Shown in pieces: positions 23,460-32,146 of a DNA stretch of 64,000 nucleotides. The translations under genes were made by a program, and so were the position numbers. Each line of letters begins with the position of its first letter. The stretch's first letter is position 1. Under the pieces are notes generated by a model. The model was not told the DNA's origin. It ran no database searches and saw only the letters and a program-made list of their open reading frames with translations. Location: assembly GCA_947178125.1 (NCBI GenBank), contig CAMWXB010000006.1, forward strand, positions 1 to 64,000, written 5' to 3'. This stretch comes from an uncultured Lachnospiraceae bacterium. GTDB taxonomy: Bacteria > Bacillota > Clostridia > Lachnospirales > Lachnospiraceae.

Positions 23460-24097
23460 ATGGTAAAGGAATTTATCCGCCGGGCTTCTTTTGAAACGGA
23501 TTATCTGTTTGTCGTGCTGACTTACGGCGCGCATCATGGGGGAGCCGCAGAGATTGCCGACAGGTTTATCCGGGATGCGGGAAAAAGGCCGCATATATCA
23601 CGACCATTGAGATGGTGGATAATTTCCTTCCGGTATTTGATATGAAGGAACAGATGGCGATGGATAAACAGGTGGGAAAACATCTGGAGGAAATCCGGGC
23701 TGCTATACAGGCGAAGAAGAAAGGAATACAGAAGACGAGTCTTGCAGAAAAAACGGTGCATAAAATGTACACAAAGATGGTTCATAATGCGCCGGAAACA
23801 ATCTGGGCAGCTTTTCGGGTGACCGATGCGTGTGTCGGCTTCGGAATCTGTACTAGGGTATGTCCGGCAGGGTGCATCCATTTGGAAGACCAGCACGCCG
23901 TGCATGGAAAGGAAGGATGTCAGGCCTGCTATGCCTGTGTCCATGTCTGTCCCAAAATGGCAGTACAGTTCACCCTTCCCCAGCCGGAAAAAAAACCTGC
24001 CGCCCGATACCGCAATGAGCATGTGACACTATGTGAACTGGTAAAAGCGAATGACCAGACGACAGACGAAAATGATTTACCAAAATTCGCAGGTTAA
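23460..24097 (+). pseudogene. EFR1-family flavodoxin/ferredoxin remnant
   Basis: From 23460 the frame reads FIRRASFETDYLFVVLTYG and HHGGAAEIADRF, typical of the second half of the flavodoxin domain of EFR1 proteins. At the A-run 23582-23586 the frame shifts; the other frame continues KAAYITTIEMVDNFLPVFDM and a C-terminal ferredoxin domain. The first cluster motif reads CVGFGICTRVCP: the second Cys of CxxCxxCxxxCP is Phe (codon TTC at 23840-23842). The second cluster, CQACYACVHVCP, is intact. The N-terminal FMN-binding part is missing. With truncation, frameshift and ligand loss it is a pseudogene. Confidence 0.78.
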
Positions 24098-24146
24098 GAG
24101 AAAGGCATCGTTATTAAGACGTAACATAAAAAAGGAGGACAAATTG

Positions 24147-24992
24147 ATGATGACATTTACACTGAGCAATGGAGTACAGATGCCCGCAGTGGGTATCGGA
24201 ACCTTTCTGATGACGCCGGCACAGGCTGAAAAAGCCGTTCTGGATGCGCTAAGCTGCGGTTACCGCATGATAGATACCGCACAGGCATACATGAATGAGC
24301 GGGCTGTTGGCCGCGGCATGCAAAAATCCGGCGTAGCAAGAGAAGATATTTTCCTTTCCACCAAAATCTGGGCAAGCCAGTATCTGACAGAGGGAACCGT
24401 AGAAAAGAGTCTGGAACTGCTTGGTACAGACTATATCGACCTTATGTTCATCCATCAGCCTGCCGGTGATTTCATGGCGGGCTACCGTAAACTGGAGGCG
24501 GCCTATAAAGAGGGTAAGATCAAGTCCATCGGTATTTCGAACTTCCACGGGAAGAAACTTGAGAAACTTCTTGCGGAATGCGAAATCAAGCCCCATGTGA
24601 TTCAGATGGAAGCACATCCTTATTACATGGATACAGAAACCATCGATATGCTGAAAGACTGCGGCTGCCGCGTGATGGCATGGTATCCGCTCGGTCACGG
24701 CGATAAGGCGCTGTTGGCAGAGCCGGTATTTGCTTCGCTGGCAGAAAAATACGGAAAGAGCAGCGCACAGATTATTCTGCGCTGGCATGTACAGATGGGA
24801 AATCAGATCATTCCCGGTTCGACCAATCCGGCGCATATCAAGGCCAATGCGGATATTTTCGATTTCGAGCTGACGGATGCGGAGATGGCCGAAATCGCCA
24901 AAGTCAATAAAAATGTACGGTATTATGAAGCGACACCGGAAAAGGAAGAGAGTTATGCGGCCTTTGCGATCGATCTGGACAGTCAGGAGTAA
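24147..24992 (+). CDS. Aldo/keto reductase (2,5-diketo-D-gluconate reductase type)
   Basis: This 281-residue single-domain aldo/keto reductase has MPAVGIGTF, then the active-site segment MIDTAQAYMNERAVG (Asp, Tyr), STKIW (Lys) and FIHQP (His), completing the catalytic tetrad. The NADPH-site segment IIPGSTNPAHIKAN follows. ATG 24147 has AAGGAGG at 24132-24138; upstream in-frame codons belong to the ferredoxin remnant. It reduces carbonyls with NAD(P)H in the cytosol; the natural substrate is unknown. A strong terminator follows. Confidence 0.92.
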   Translation: MMTFTLSNGVQMPAVGIGTFLMTPAQAEKAVLDALSCGYRMIDTAQAYMNERAVGRGMQKSGVAREDIFLSTKIWASQYLTEGTVEKSLELLGTDYIDLMFIHQPAGDFMAGYRKLEAAYKEGKIKSIGISNFHGKKLEKLLAECEIKPHVIQMEAHPYYMDTETIDMLKDCGCRVMAWYPLGHGDKALLAEPVFASLAEKYGKSSAQIILRWHVQMGNQIIPGSTNPAHIKANADIFDFELTDAEMAEIAKVNKNVRYYEATPEKEESYAAFAIDLDSQE

Positions 24993-25010
24993 AGGATAGA
25001 CAGGAACAAA

Positions 25011-25048
25011 AGCCTCTAAATCCCAAAAAGATTTGGAGGCTTTTTTTG
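25011..25048 (+). terminator. Intrinsic terminator of the aldo/keto reductase gene
   Basis: AGCCTCTAAATC (25011-25022) pairs with GATTTGGAGGCT (25030-25041), followed by a run of seven T. It marks the left edge of the AT-rich mobile debris region. Confidence 0.9.
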
Positions 25049-25049
25049 C

Positions 25050-25229
25050 TTATTTGTAGCTTTTCCCATGCTCTAAGTCGTGGAGAATGACACGTTTTAA
25101 CTTGTCCTCTATTCTTTGGGTACTGGTATCAAAAAAATGTACCTCGACTAAATACCTTGTCTTATCAATAGTATGTTGTAAACAGGGCGTTATCTGCCCT
25201 GTGGTAGTATTCTGAATGTTGTCGCTCAT
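25050..25229 (-). CDS. TnpW-like transposon-associated small protein
   Basis: This 59-residue protein starts MSDNIQNTTTGQITPCLQHT and continues IDKTRYLVEVHFFDTSTQ; it resembles the small transposon-encoded protein TnpW found in conjugative or mobilisable transposons of Clostridia. AAGGAGG lies just before ATG 25229, so the upstream in-frame extension is rejected. Its function is not known. The context is a decayed integrative element. Confidence 0.65.
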   Translation of the reverse strand: MSDNIQNTTTGQITPCLQHTIDKTRYLVEVHFFDTSTQRIEDKLKRVILHDLEHGKSYK

Positions 25230-25341
25230 GTTCCTCCTTGTTGGGCAATGCGTGCAAGCACGCATAAAAAAGACGCATGGTTTACAATTTACTGCTCCAT
25301 ACGCCTTTACGCTGTTTTTTAATATTAAATTGTTTTGCTGA

Positions 25342-26124
25342 TTACGCCAACTGCATAATCTCGGCTTCAAGTTCTTTTATATCGCTTTCAATTAGTTCTG
25401 GGAAAAATTTGCTAATTTCATCAACTGTAATTTTCCCACTTTGCAACATAAGTAGAGCCTTTTCTTTTGCAACATCATATCGTTCACTTTTGATATACGA
25501 CTTCATAATCTGTTCTTCATCAAACAAACTCATCATAATCGTCAAAACCTCCTTTTCTCTCTCAAGCAAATATTCTCTTAAAACATTCCTGTCCTTGCAT
25601 ATGCGGATTGTTTCAGTAACTGCTTTTTGTGTCATTCCATACTGTTTTGTCTGTTCATTAAAAACTTTACAGAAAATGATGTACTGATTGATGATGTCAT
25701 CTGTATCGCTTTCATAAATAACCTTTGCTTTTACTTCAATGTCAATATCCGCACCCTCAAAAAATTCTTTTGATAAAGATATTTTATCGGGGTTCCGCCC
25801 TTTGTTTCCTGTAAAAATTACATAGAGTTCGGGCTTCGGCATTTTCACTTTCTTGCTTTTGTAATAGTTTTAGCTAGTGCGTTGAAAATATTCGTGATAA
25901 CTTTGCGCCAAATACAGAAAAACTCTTACTAAAATATTCATTGTCCATGTAGACTGTGCTTCTATGAGGATCATCAGTTTATTATTAACAATAAAGCCTA
26001 AGTCATTATACAGATTATCAGTCAACACATTTTCTATTGTTACATCTGTTAGTGAATCCTCTGTTGCTGTGGTGTCCTCTGGGTGAAGCGTCTTATACAG
26101 CTTTAGCAGATAACTCTTGCACTT
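25342..26124 (-). pseudogene. Rpn family (PD-(D/E)XK) recombination-promoting nuclease/putative transposase, broken
   Basis: From 26124 leftward the minus frame reads LYKTLHPEDTTATEDSLTDV, NDLGFIVNNKLMILIEAQST and LAQSYHEYFQRTS. It hits an in-frame TAA at 25872-25870, then continues NYYKSKKVKMPKPELYVIFT to the normal end at 25342. This is the full Rpn/YhgA-like protein order, with the nuclease segment D...EAQS, broken by one nonsense codon. About 25 N-terminal codons are also lost, as a TGA sits just upstream at 26125-26127. The downstream half (168 residues) could still be translated from GTG 25848 but lacks the catalytic core. Confidence 0.82.
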
Positions 26125-26243
26125 TCACACCTCAATTTCTTAAAAACTGTGGCACAAGATATAATATAACCTACTCTCGCCACACTTCAATTATACAAAA
26201 AAGTCCCGTATTTACAATGAAATTCATATGAATTTTTCATATA

Positions 26244-26723
26244 CTAAATTTCCTTGTCAACCGTCTGTAAATTTATCATAGCAACTATTTGGTTCTGCAT
26301 ATCCTCAACAGTTTCTATTCTAATTCGGCCTATATTTTTTCTTGTCATTTCAAAATCTATATCGGGAAACAATCTTTCACAAAAACTATTTGTTTCGGGA
26401 GATGCCCCCATTAAAGCTGTTACAAGAGAACCAGTGTCAAACTGTCCTAACACTTCTTTCAGTTCCTTTTCAGAGATTGTTGAAATCTGCTCAAAATCCG
26501 TTATCTTCTGTGGCTGTATCTTTGGTTCTAATATGTCATTTATCGTGATGTCATATAATTTAGAAATTTTCAATAAAACTTCTAAGTCAGGAATAGTCGT
26601 TCCTGTTTCCCATTTTGATATTGCCTGCCTTGATATGCCTAATTCTTTTGCCAAATCATCTTGTGTATATTTGTTGCTTTTACGCAGAAATTGTAAGTAT
26701 TTCGATATAATATTCATATTCAT
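26244..26723 (-). CDS. Xre-family helix-turn-helix regulator
   Basis: This 159-residue protein has a Cro/CI HTH: MNIISKYLQFLRKSNKYTQD then DLAKELGISRQAISKWETGT. A C-terminal segment without a recognised domain follows. GGAG lies upstream of ATG 26723. It probably controlled genes of the surrounding mobile element. It appears intact, unlike its neighbours. Confidence 0.85.
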   Translation of the reverse strand: MNMNIISKYLQFLRKSNKYTQDDLAKELGISRQAISKWETGTTIPDLEVLLKISKLYDITINDILEPKIQPQKITDFEQISTISEKELKEVLGQFDTGSLVTALMGASPETNSFCERLFPDIDFEMTRKNIGRIRIETVEDMQNQIVAMINLQTVDKEI

Positions 26724-26933
26724 AAAAATCGCTCTCCTTATTGCCATTATAAGGTATATGGCAATAAGAATAAAGAATTTAGTAAGTGCTAAAAAGCAAA
26801 TACCAGTTGCGCGCTATTTTACAATTCCTCCTCCCTCCGTTTAGTCTTGTTTTGTTGCCTGTTATGCTGTCGGCTCTCGTTCTGAAGCTCCCTTTCAAGG
26901 TTCTTCCTGTTATAGCTGATTACCTCGGCATAG
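26724..26933. other. Gap with a possible gene-tail fragment
   Basis: On the minus strand a frame from about 26944 to the stop at 26819 reads LAYAEVISYNRKNLERELQN, then ends KRREEEL. It looks like the charged tail of a larger element-encoded protein (helicase or mobilisation type) and has no start codon. Otherwise nothing is seen. Confidence 0.3.
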
Positions 26934-27220
26934 GCTAATTCTGTGGCAATTTACCGGGTGCAGATGCCGAATATCACATCTCACATCTGCCGCCATACCT
27001 ATTGCAGCAATATGGCAAAATCCAGCATGAATCCCAAGACGCTCCAATACCTGATGGGGCATAGCGATATCAGTGTTACGCTGAATACCTACCGCATCTT
27101 GGCTTGGAGGATGCAATAGATGAGCTGAAACGGATGGAAGAAATGGAGAATGCCAGAAAGGAACTGGAAAAGAATAAAGAGGAGAAACCTGTGTCACAGA
27201 AAATGTTCCGGGCAATCTGA
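26934..27220 (+). pseudogene. Tyrosine integrase C-terminal remnant
   Basis: The frame reads HICRHTYCSNMAKSSMNPKT (catalytic HxxR), then LQYLMGHSDISVTLNTY with the GH dipeptide and the nucleophilic Tyr codon at 27090-27092. A one-base loss near 27093 shifts the frame; the other frame continues HLGLEDAIDELKRMEEMENA and ends with SQKMFRAI-stop at 27220. This is the C-terminal third of a Tn916/Tn1549-type integrase. The N-terminal two thirds are absent. It marks an old integrative element. Confidence 0.82.
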
Positions 27221-27238
27221 TATACGGAGAGTTAGCAC

Positions 27239-27256
27239 GCCCTGCTTCGGCAGGGC
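27239..27256 (+). terminator. Short GC-rich hairpin with TTCG loop
   Basis: GCCCTGC-TTCG-GCAGGGC is a perfect 7-bp stem followed by ATTTCTTTAT. It lies 18 bases after the integrase stop and is a likely terminator of the former integrase gene. Confidence 0.7.
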
Positions 27257-27464
27257 ATTTCTTTATATCATTTTTCTATTGTTTATGGTATGATATTCCA
27301 ATACTGGTACAGATAGATATTTGATAAGAAATGCAATGAAGTGTTTAGGATAGATATGTGAGCTATTTATAATGAATGTATTATGGGCTAAGGGATTTGA
27401 TGCTCATATCAATTTTGAAATAAAAATATTACTGTTGATTATTTAAAGTAGAGAGGTTTACGTT

Positions 27465-29996
27465 GTGAAGAAAGAAATAATGGATTTACTTAAAGAAGGT
27501 CCTGAACAGCAATTGGTAGTTGGACCTATTGTTGAACAACTTGTATATACTGGATGGGATTGGAAACAAATTATTTTCGGAAAAAATGAATGGAAAATTC
27601 CGAAAACACCCTCGGAAGCTTCGAAAAGAGAAAGAGGGACTGTGTATGATTATTATCCAGTTGATATTGCTGTATTTGACAGTGTAGAAAATGTTGGAGA
27701 TTATCGACATTTATTATTTATTATTGAATGTAAACAGCCTGATATTGATGTTGGTTTGCAACAACTTGAAACATATTTAGGGCTTGAGCCGCATGCTAAA
27801 TTAGGGATATGGGTTAATAATGCAGATATATCTGCTATGGCCTTATTCGTGTATAAGGATGTTAAGGGATTAAGTTATCCCAAAAGGCGTAGTGTTAAGG
27901 ATATACCTTCTTTTGGAGCGGCAATTTCTCCAGAAACTGTAAAACTTACATTTAATGATTTGATTATTCCTTCAAAAGATACATTGCATAAAACTTTTTC
28001 TGAATTGCTAGATGCCGTTGTTGCACAAGATGGAAATGTGACTCGGCGTGAAGAGCAGCTGGATCAGCTATGCAATCTTATTCTGTTGAAACTGGATAGT
28101 GACAAACAGGGAAAAATTGATCAAGATTTTGAGGTTTACTTTCGACAATTTGCAACAGCAACAGGAACAGCAAAGTATATTAAAGAAAAGTTTGAAATTT
28201 TTATTGAAGTATATCCGGATATTTTTGTCACACAATCGGATCAAGAAATCCGATTTGATGATGCTACAATTCATGATATTGTTGGCAGAATTTCACGCTT
28301 TAATTTTATTGATATTGGTGCAGACACCGTTTCTATTGCCTTTCAAGTGCTTAGAAGTGCGGCTCTGAAGCAAGAGGAAGGACAATATTTTACACCAAAG
28401 CAGGTAATTCAGGCAGCAATTAAACTTATGAATTTAACTTTGGATGATATCATTATTGATCCTGCATGTGGCACAGGAGGATTTCTTATTCAGTGTTTAG
28501 TTGAACTCAAGGATCGATATCCTGAGAAAGAAAAAGAAATTTCTCGGTGGGCGCAATTACATATTTATGGTATTGATAAAGATGCTATTGGCATTAAGCT
28601 TACAAAAGCTATTATGCAGATTTTAGGAGATGGTTCAGCACACTGTGTTAGAGGCGATAGTGTTTTGACATATAGTTGGAAGAATAAATATCCTCACTTG
28701 CTGACTAATTCGTTCAAGGATGGGCGTTTTACTAAGGTGTTTACTAATCCTCCTTTTGGCGCTCCTTTAAAAGTGAAATATTCCGATGTCAAGAAAGCAG
28801 GTCTAAGTATCGCAGATTATATTGAAAAAGGTAAAGATATAGAACTTGGCCTTGCAATGTTCAATCGGTGTTGCGATTTACTAAAGCCAGAAGGCAAAAT
28901 GTGTATTGTACTACCTGAAACATATTTTTTTTCACCTTCATACAAATATGTTCGAGAATGGGTTAAAGAACGCTTAAAACCTATTTGTGTTGCAAATGTT
29001 CCTATGGATGCTTTTCAAGGCTTTTGTAGAGCTAAGACAAATCTCTATATTTTTGAAAAACTTGACGCAGGTAAAAGTAATCTTGATTTAGAGCATGATG
29101 CAGTCACTATTATGAATCCTCAGACTTGCGGGATATATAAGAACGGAAGTGATAGGTTTGTTGTAGACGAAAGTGGTCAGAGAACAGATGCAATTGACAA
29201 TGAATTATTGAAACAAGCAATAATGTATGAAAATTCTAACGAAAATGGGTTTACAGAAGTTCCCTTGAGTTTGGTTTATCAAAGAGACATTTTAGTACCG
29301 CGTTATTATGATCAAACTCTTGAAGTTCCCTTTGCTACTTTGATGAAAACGCGTGGATTTGAGGCGATTTCGATAGGTGAATTGTGTGATAGTGGGGTAA
29401 TTACAGTTTCAGGTGGACATGGAAGTCCTAGCAATGATTTGCGAATTGGCACTATTCCATATGTGAAGGTATCGGATATCAGAAATATGCGAATAAATAT
29501 TAATCCAACAAATATGATTCCGTTGGAACTTGCTCAAAAATTTTGGAAGACGAAAGATGGAAGAAGTAATTTACAGGCATGGGATTTGATTTCTCCGAGC
29601 AGAGCAAGCAGTAACATTGGAGAGTTTGCAATTCTTGTGCCTGGTGAAGAGCAGGTTGTACTTACGAAAGAAGTATTTATAATTCGTGTACAGGAGAATG
29701 GGGATGGATATTCGCCATTTTATTTACTCTGGGCTTTCTCTCTTAAAGCGGTCCGTAAACAGTGGCAACGAGTTACTCTTATGCAAACAAATCGTGAAGA
29801 TGTCGGGGCAAGATATCGGGAAGTGAAGGTACCAAAACCTATTTCTTTGGAATGGGCAGAAGAAGTATCGAAAGCATTCAAAGCCTATTTTGTTGGATTA
29901 GCTGATGCAAAGAAAAAATTTGTTGTTGCAACATATTCTGATAACTATGAGTATATTGCTAGTGTAAGTGCTTTTGATTCTGAAGAAAAAGATTAA
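27465..29996 (+). CDS. Single-chain restriction-modification-specificity enzyme (Type IIG/I-like)
   Basis: This 843-residue protein has three parts. Residues 1-200 resemble the HsdR N-terminal nuclease: Asp67 in YPVDIAVFD and Glu88-x-Lys90 in IIECKQP form a PD-(D/E)XK site. Residues about 290-570 are an N6-adenine methylase with YFTPKQVI, DPACGTGG (332-339) and NPPFG (428-432). Residues about 620-843 resemble one target-recognition domain of HsdS (GELCDSGVITVSGG, IPYVKVSDIRN). Cleavage, methylation and recognition are thus in one chain, and no partner gene is nearby. GTG 27465 has AGAGAGG 8 bases upstream. Codon use is much more AT-rich than the flanks, so it was acquired horizontally. It should methylate and cut unmodified DNA. 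Confidence 0.88.
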   Translation: MKKEIMDLLKEGPEQQLVVGPIVEQLVYTGWDWKQIIFGKNEWKIPKTPSEASKRERGTVYDYYPVDIAVFDSVENVGDYRHLLFIIECKQPDIDVGLQQLETYLGLEPHAKLGIWVNNADISAMALFVYKDVKGLSYPKRRSVKDIPSFGAAISPETVKLTFNDLIIPSKDTLHKTFSELLDAVVAQDGNVTRREEQLDQLCNLILLKLDSDKQGKIDQDFEVYFRQFATATGTAKYIKEKFEIFIEVYPDIFVTQSDQEIRFDDATIHDIVGRISRFNFIDIGADTVSIAFQVLRSAALKQEEGQYFTPKQVIQAAIKLMNLTLDDIIIDPACGTGGFLIQCLVELKDRYPEKEKEISRWAQLHIYGIDKDAIGIKLTKAIMQILGDGSAHCVRGDSVLTYSWKNKYPHLLTNSFKDGRFTKVFTNPPFGAPLKVKYSDVKKAGLSIADYIEKGKDIELGLAMFNRCCDLLKPEGKMCIVLPETYFFSPSYKYVREWVKERLKPICVANVPMDAFQGFCRAKTNLYIFEKLDAGKSNLDLEHDAVTIMNPQTCGIYKNGSDRFVVDESGQRTDAIDNELLKQAIMYENSNENGFTEVPLSLVYQRDILVPRYYDQTLEVPFATLMKTRGFEAISIGELCDSGVITVSGGHGSPSNDLRIGTIPYVKVSDIRNMRININPTNMIPLELAQKFWKTKDGRSNLQAWDLISPSRASSNIGEFAILVPGEEQVVLTKEVFIIRVQENGDGYSPFYLLWAFSLKAVRKQWQRVTLMQTNREDVGARYREVKVPKPISLEWAEEVSKAFKAYFVGLADAKKKFVVATYSDNYEYIASVSAFDSEEKD

Positions 29997-30245
29997 ACAA
30001 TTATAACGGTAACAGGTGACATTATATTTGCTGAGAGAAATGATTTTAGATTCCATGCACTCTGATACAAATATAGCAGTAGTAAACATGCCCAATTCTT
30101 ACTACGTTTTTACTACTTTTGAAGGCATTAACTTGCCCTGTTTTGCCAATTTCGTTATATTTTTAACAGCTTCCACAGAAAAAGCAAACCTCGCAAATCG
30201 TGCCAAAACACGGCAAATCAAAGCATTATAGGAGGAAAAATAAAC
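29997..30245. other. Gap after the restriction enzyme, no clear gene
   Basis: A 71-codon frame from GTG 30016 to 30231 is open but has unconvincing composition and no ribosome binding site. The minus strand of 30110-30231 reads FARFAFSVEAVKNITKLAKQ then SKVVKT, which looks like a remnant carried with mobile elements but cannot be assigned. The base composition changes back to that of the chromosome near 30232, probably the right edge of the island. Confidence 0.35.
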
Positions 30246-31215
30246 ATGATTTCGATACTTTTCATCTGCAACAGTAGCAGTCGTATTATGTTTTGTGATG
30301 GCGGTACCAATTTGTGCGCCGGTCTGTGCGGCGAATAGTCCGGCATTTCATAAAATCGTGGAATACCTTTCACCGGCGCTGGCAGACCAGCTTGTCCCGA
30401 TTGAGGAGAGCAGTACCAGTCAGGGAATTGCGATGCAGGTGGAGGCCATTCATTTAGAGGGAAACGAAGCTGAGATCATTGTTTCTTTCCGGGATGCGGA
30501 GGGAAGTACGCAGAATCTGGTACATGGCGAGATGGATTTGTTTGACAGCTATGGGCTGTCGGATCTTACAAATGACAGCTGGCTCGGCGGTTGCAGTTTT
30601 TTGACATATGATGCGGATGAAGATAAGGCGTATTTTGAGGTGGCCGTTCAGGCAGATAATGCGTATCAGTCCAATAAGCTTCAATTCTCGGTGCGTTCGC
30701 TTCTGTGCGATAAATATCATGACACCAGAGATGTTGATCTGTCTGGGATTGTTTATTCGGCCGAGACAAAGCGGGTGATGTTGAGCGGCAGCGGAGGGCC
30801 CATGACGGAGGATATGCTTCCGGATTTTCTGCGGGATGTCTCCGATACACCGGAAGACCCCCGGTCTTATGCCAATGTTTTGGATATGATGAGCATTACG
30901 GAATGTGCAGCGGATGATTTTACGCTAACCGGTATCGCATACATGGATGGCGTGCTGCGCGTGCAGGTGTGTATGGGCAATAACCGGAATACCGACAGAC
31001 ACGTCCAACTTTTTTTGAAGGATGCGGAAGGGAATGAGCGACATGAGGACCATAGTGTGAGCTGGCATGAGGATGTGGGGGATACCAGCTTTCAGATTTA
31101 TGAGTTCTGGTATCTGGAGGATACCGACAGCATTGCGGATTATTCCATGTATGGTATTTTCCACAGCGCCGGAAATCTCATAGAAGGGGATTGGAACGTT
31201 ACGTTCCGGCTGTAG
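30246..31215 (+). pseudogene. Anti-sigma-factor-like extracytoplasmic protein (DUF4179-like), start lost
   Basis: An AGGAGG site precedes ATG 30246, but that frame (MISILFICNS) ends after 30 codons. One base out of frame, from about 30263, the sequence reads SSATVAVVLCFVMAVPICAP, a membrane segment, then an about 300-residue extracellular domain with EAIHLEGNEAEIIVSFRDAE and DLFDSYGLSDLTNDSWLGG. This resembles the outer domain of DUF4179-type anti-sigma proteins. The usual N-terminal cytoplasmic zinc-finger part is absent. The island end lies directly upstream, so the 5' part was probably lost on insertion or excision. An in-frame ATG at 30295 could still give an exported fragment. Confidence 0.6.
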
Positions 31216-31251
31216 GAGACTTCGATTGTTTTTATGGCAGGAAAAAAGGAA

Positions 31252-31280
31252 TTGCCTTTTGCTTTACCTTCGTGTATAAT
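31252..31280 (+). promoter_or_regulatory. Sigma-A promoter upstream of the flavoprotein gene
   Basis: TTGCCT (31252-31257), 17-base spacer, TATAAT (31275-31280). It lies about 250 bases before the pyridoxamine-oxidase-like gene. Confidence 0.6.
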
Positions 31281-31401
31281 GCGGATTGGAAACAACGTTG
31301 CTCATTTGCCACCGGGTAAAGAGATGATACGTCAGGCTTTCTATCGTCAGGTCTTAGAAGATAGGGAGTTCTGGCGTTTTTTGTGTAAAAGGAGGGAGTG
31401 G

Positions 31402-31515
31402 ATGAAAGAAAAGACACTTTTGTCATTTTTATTTAAAATGACAGGTGTATGGACGTCCTATCCACTTACGGAAGGTATTGTGGCATTGGCAGGGACGATA
31501 TTTTATAAAAAACAG
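31402..31515 (+). pseudogene. Possible MATE-transporter tail remnant
   Basis: A frame opened by AAGGAGG and ATG 31402 reads KMTGVWTSYPLTEGIVALAG then TIFYKK, similar to the last membrane helix of MATE efflux proteins (G-x-W-x-x-x-P-x-x-E). No other part of such a gene is seen. The frame then overlaps the next gene in a different phase. Weak support. Confidence 0.25.
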
Positions 31516-31528
31516 GGAGGGAAAAGAA

Positions 31529-32023
31529 ATGTTCAGAGAAATGCGAAGGAAAAAACAGATTTTATCGGAAGAAGAGACTGCGGAAGTTTTGAACCGGGGG
31601 ACATCCGGCGTCCTGGCTTTATTGGGCGATGACGATTACCCTTATGCCGTCCCGCTCAGCTATGTGTACTGTGATTCCAAATTATATTTTCATGGGGCAA
31701 AGAGCGGACATAAGATTGATGCGGTCAAAAAGTGCGATAAGGCATCTTTTTGTGTCATCGACAAAGATGATGTAGTTCCGGAGGAATATACAACCTATTT
31801 TAAGAGCGTGATCGCATTTGGAAAAGTCCGTATCCTGGAAGACGAAGCAGAAAAGCGAAAAGCAATAGAAATATTGTCAGAAAAATATTATCCTGACAAT
31901 AGCGAAGAGGGGCGGAGCATGGCAATCGAAAGGGAGTGGAGCCCGTTGTGCATGATGGAGTTTTCCATCGAGCATTTATCCGGGAAAAAGGCGATTGAAT
32001 TGGTGAATACGCAGCACATGTAA
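31529..32023 (+). CDS. Pyridoxamine 5'-phosphate oxidase-like flavoprotein (NimA-type)
   Basis: This 164-residue protein has the split-barrel FMN fold. It opens MFREMRRKKQILSEEETAEV, continues GTSGVLALLGDDDYPYAVPL, then SYVYCDSKLYFHGAKSGHKI and KASFCVIDKD, the pattern of NimA/PNPOx-like proteins. ATG 31529 has GGGAGGG at 31515-31521. Members reduce nitroimidazoles or bind flavin for unknown roles. It stands alone with its own promoter. Confidence 0.9.
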   Translation: MFREMRRKKQILSEEETAEVLNRGTSGVLALLGDDDYPYAVPLSYVYCDSKLYFHGAKSGHKIDAVKKCDKASFCVIDKDDVVPEEYTTYFKSVIAFGKVRILEDEAEKRKAIEILSEKYYPDNSEEGRSMAIEREWSPLCMMEFSIEHLSGKKAIELVNTQHM

Positions 32024-32146
32024 ACATATAAAGAAGTTAGAAGGAAGGATGTCCGGAAGGATAGTCAATACGGATAAAATATGATAAGATATTTTTAACG
32101 TAATTTTTTCAATAAATACCTGATCAACAACCGAGGAGATATGCAA

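Noticed and set aside
30016-30231. 71-codon frame after the restriction enzyme
   Set aside because: Weak start, odd composition, no recognisable family; more likely mobile-element debris.
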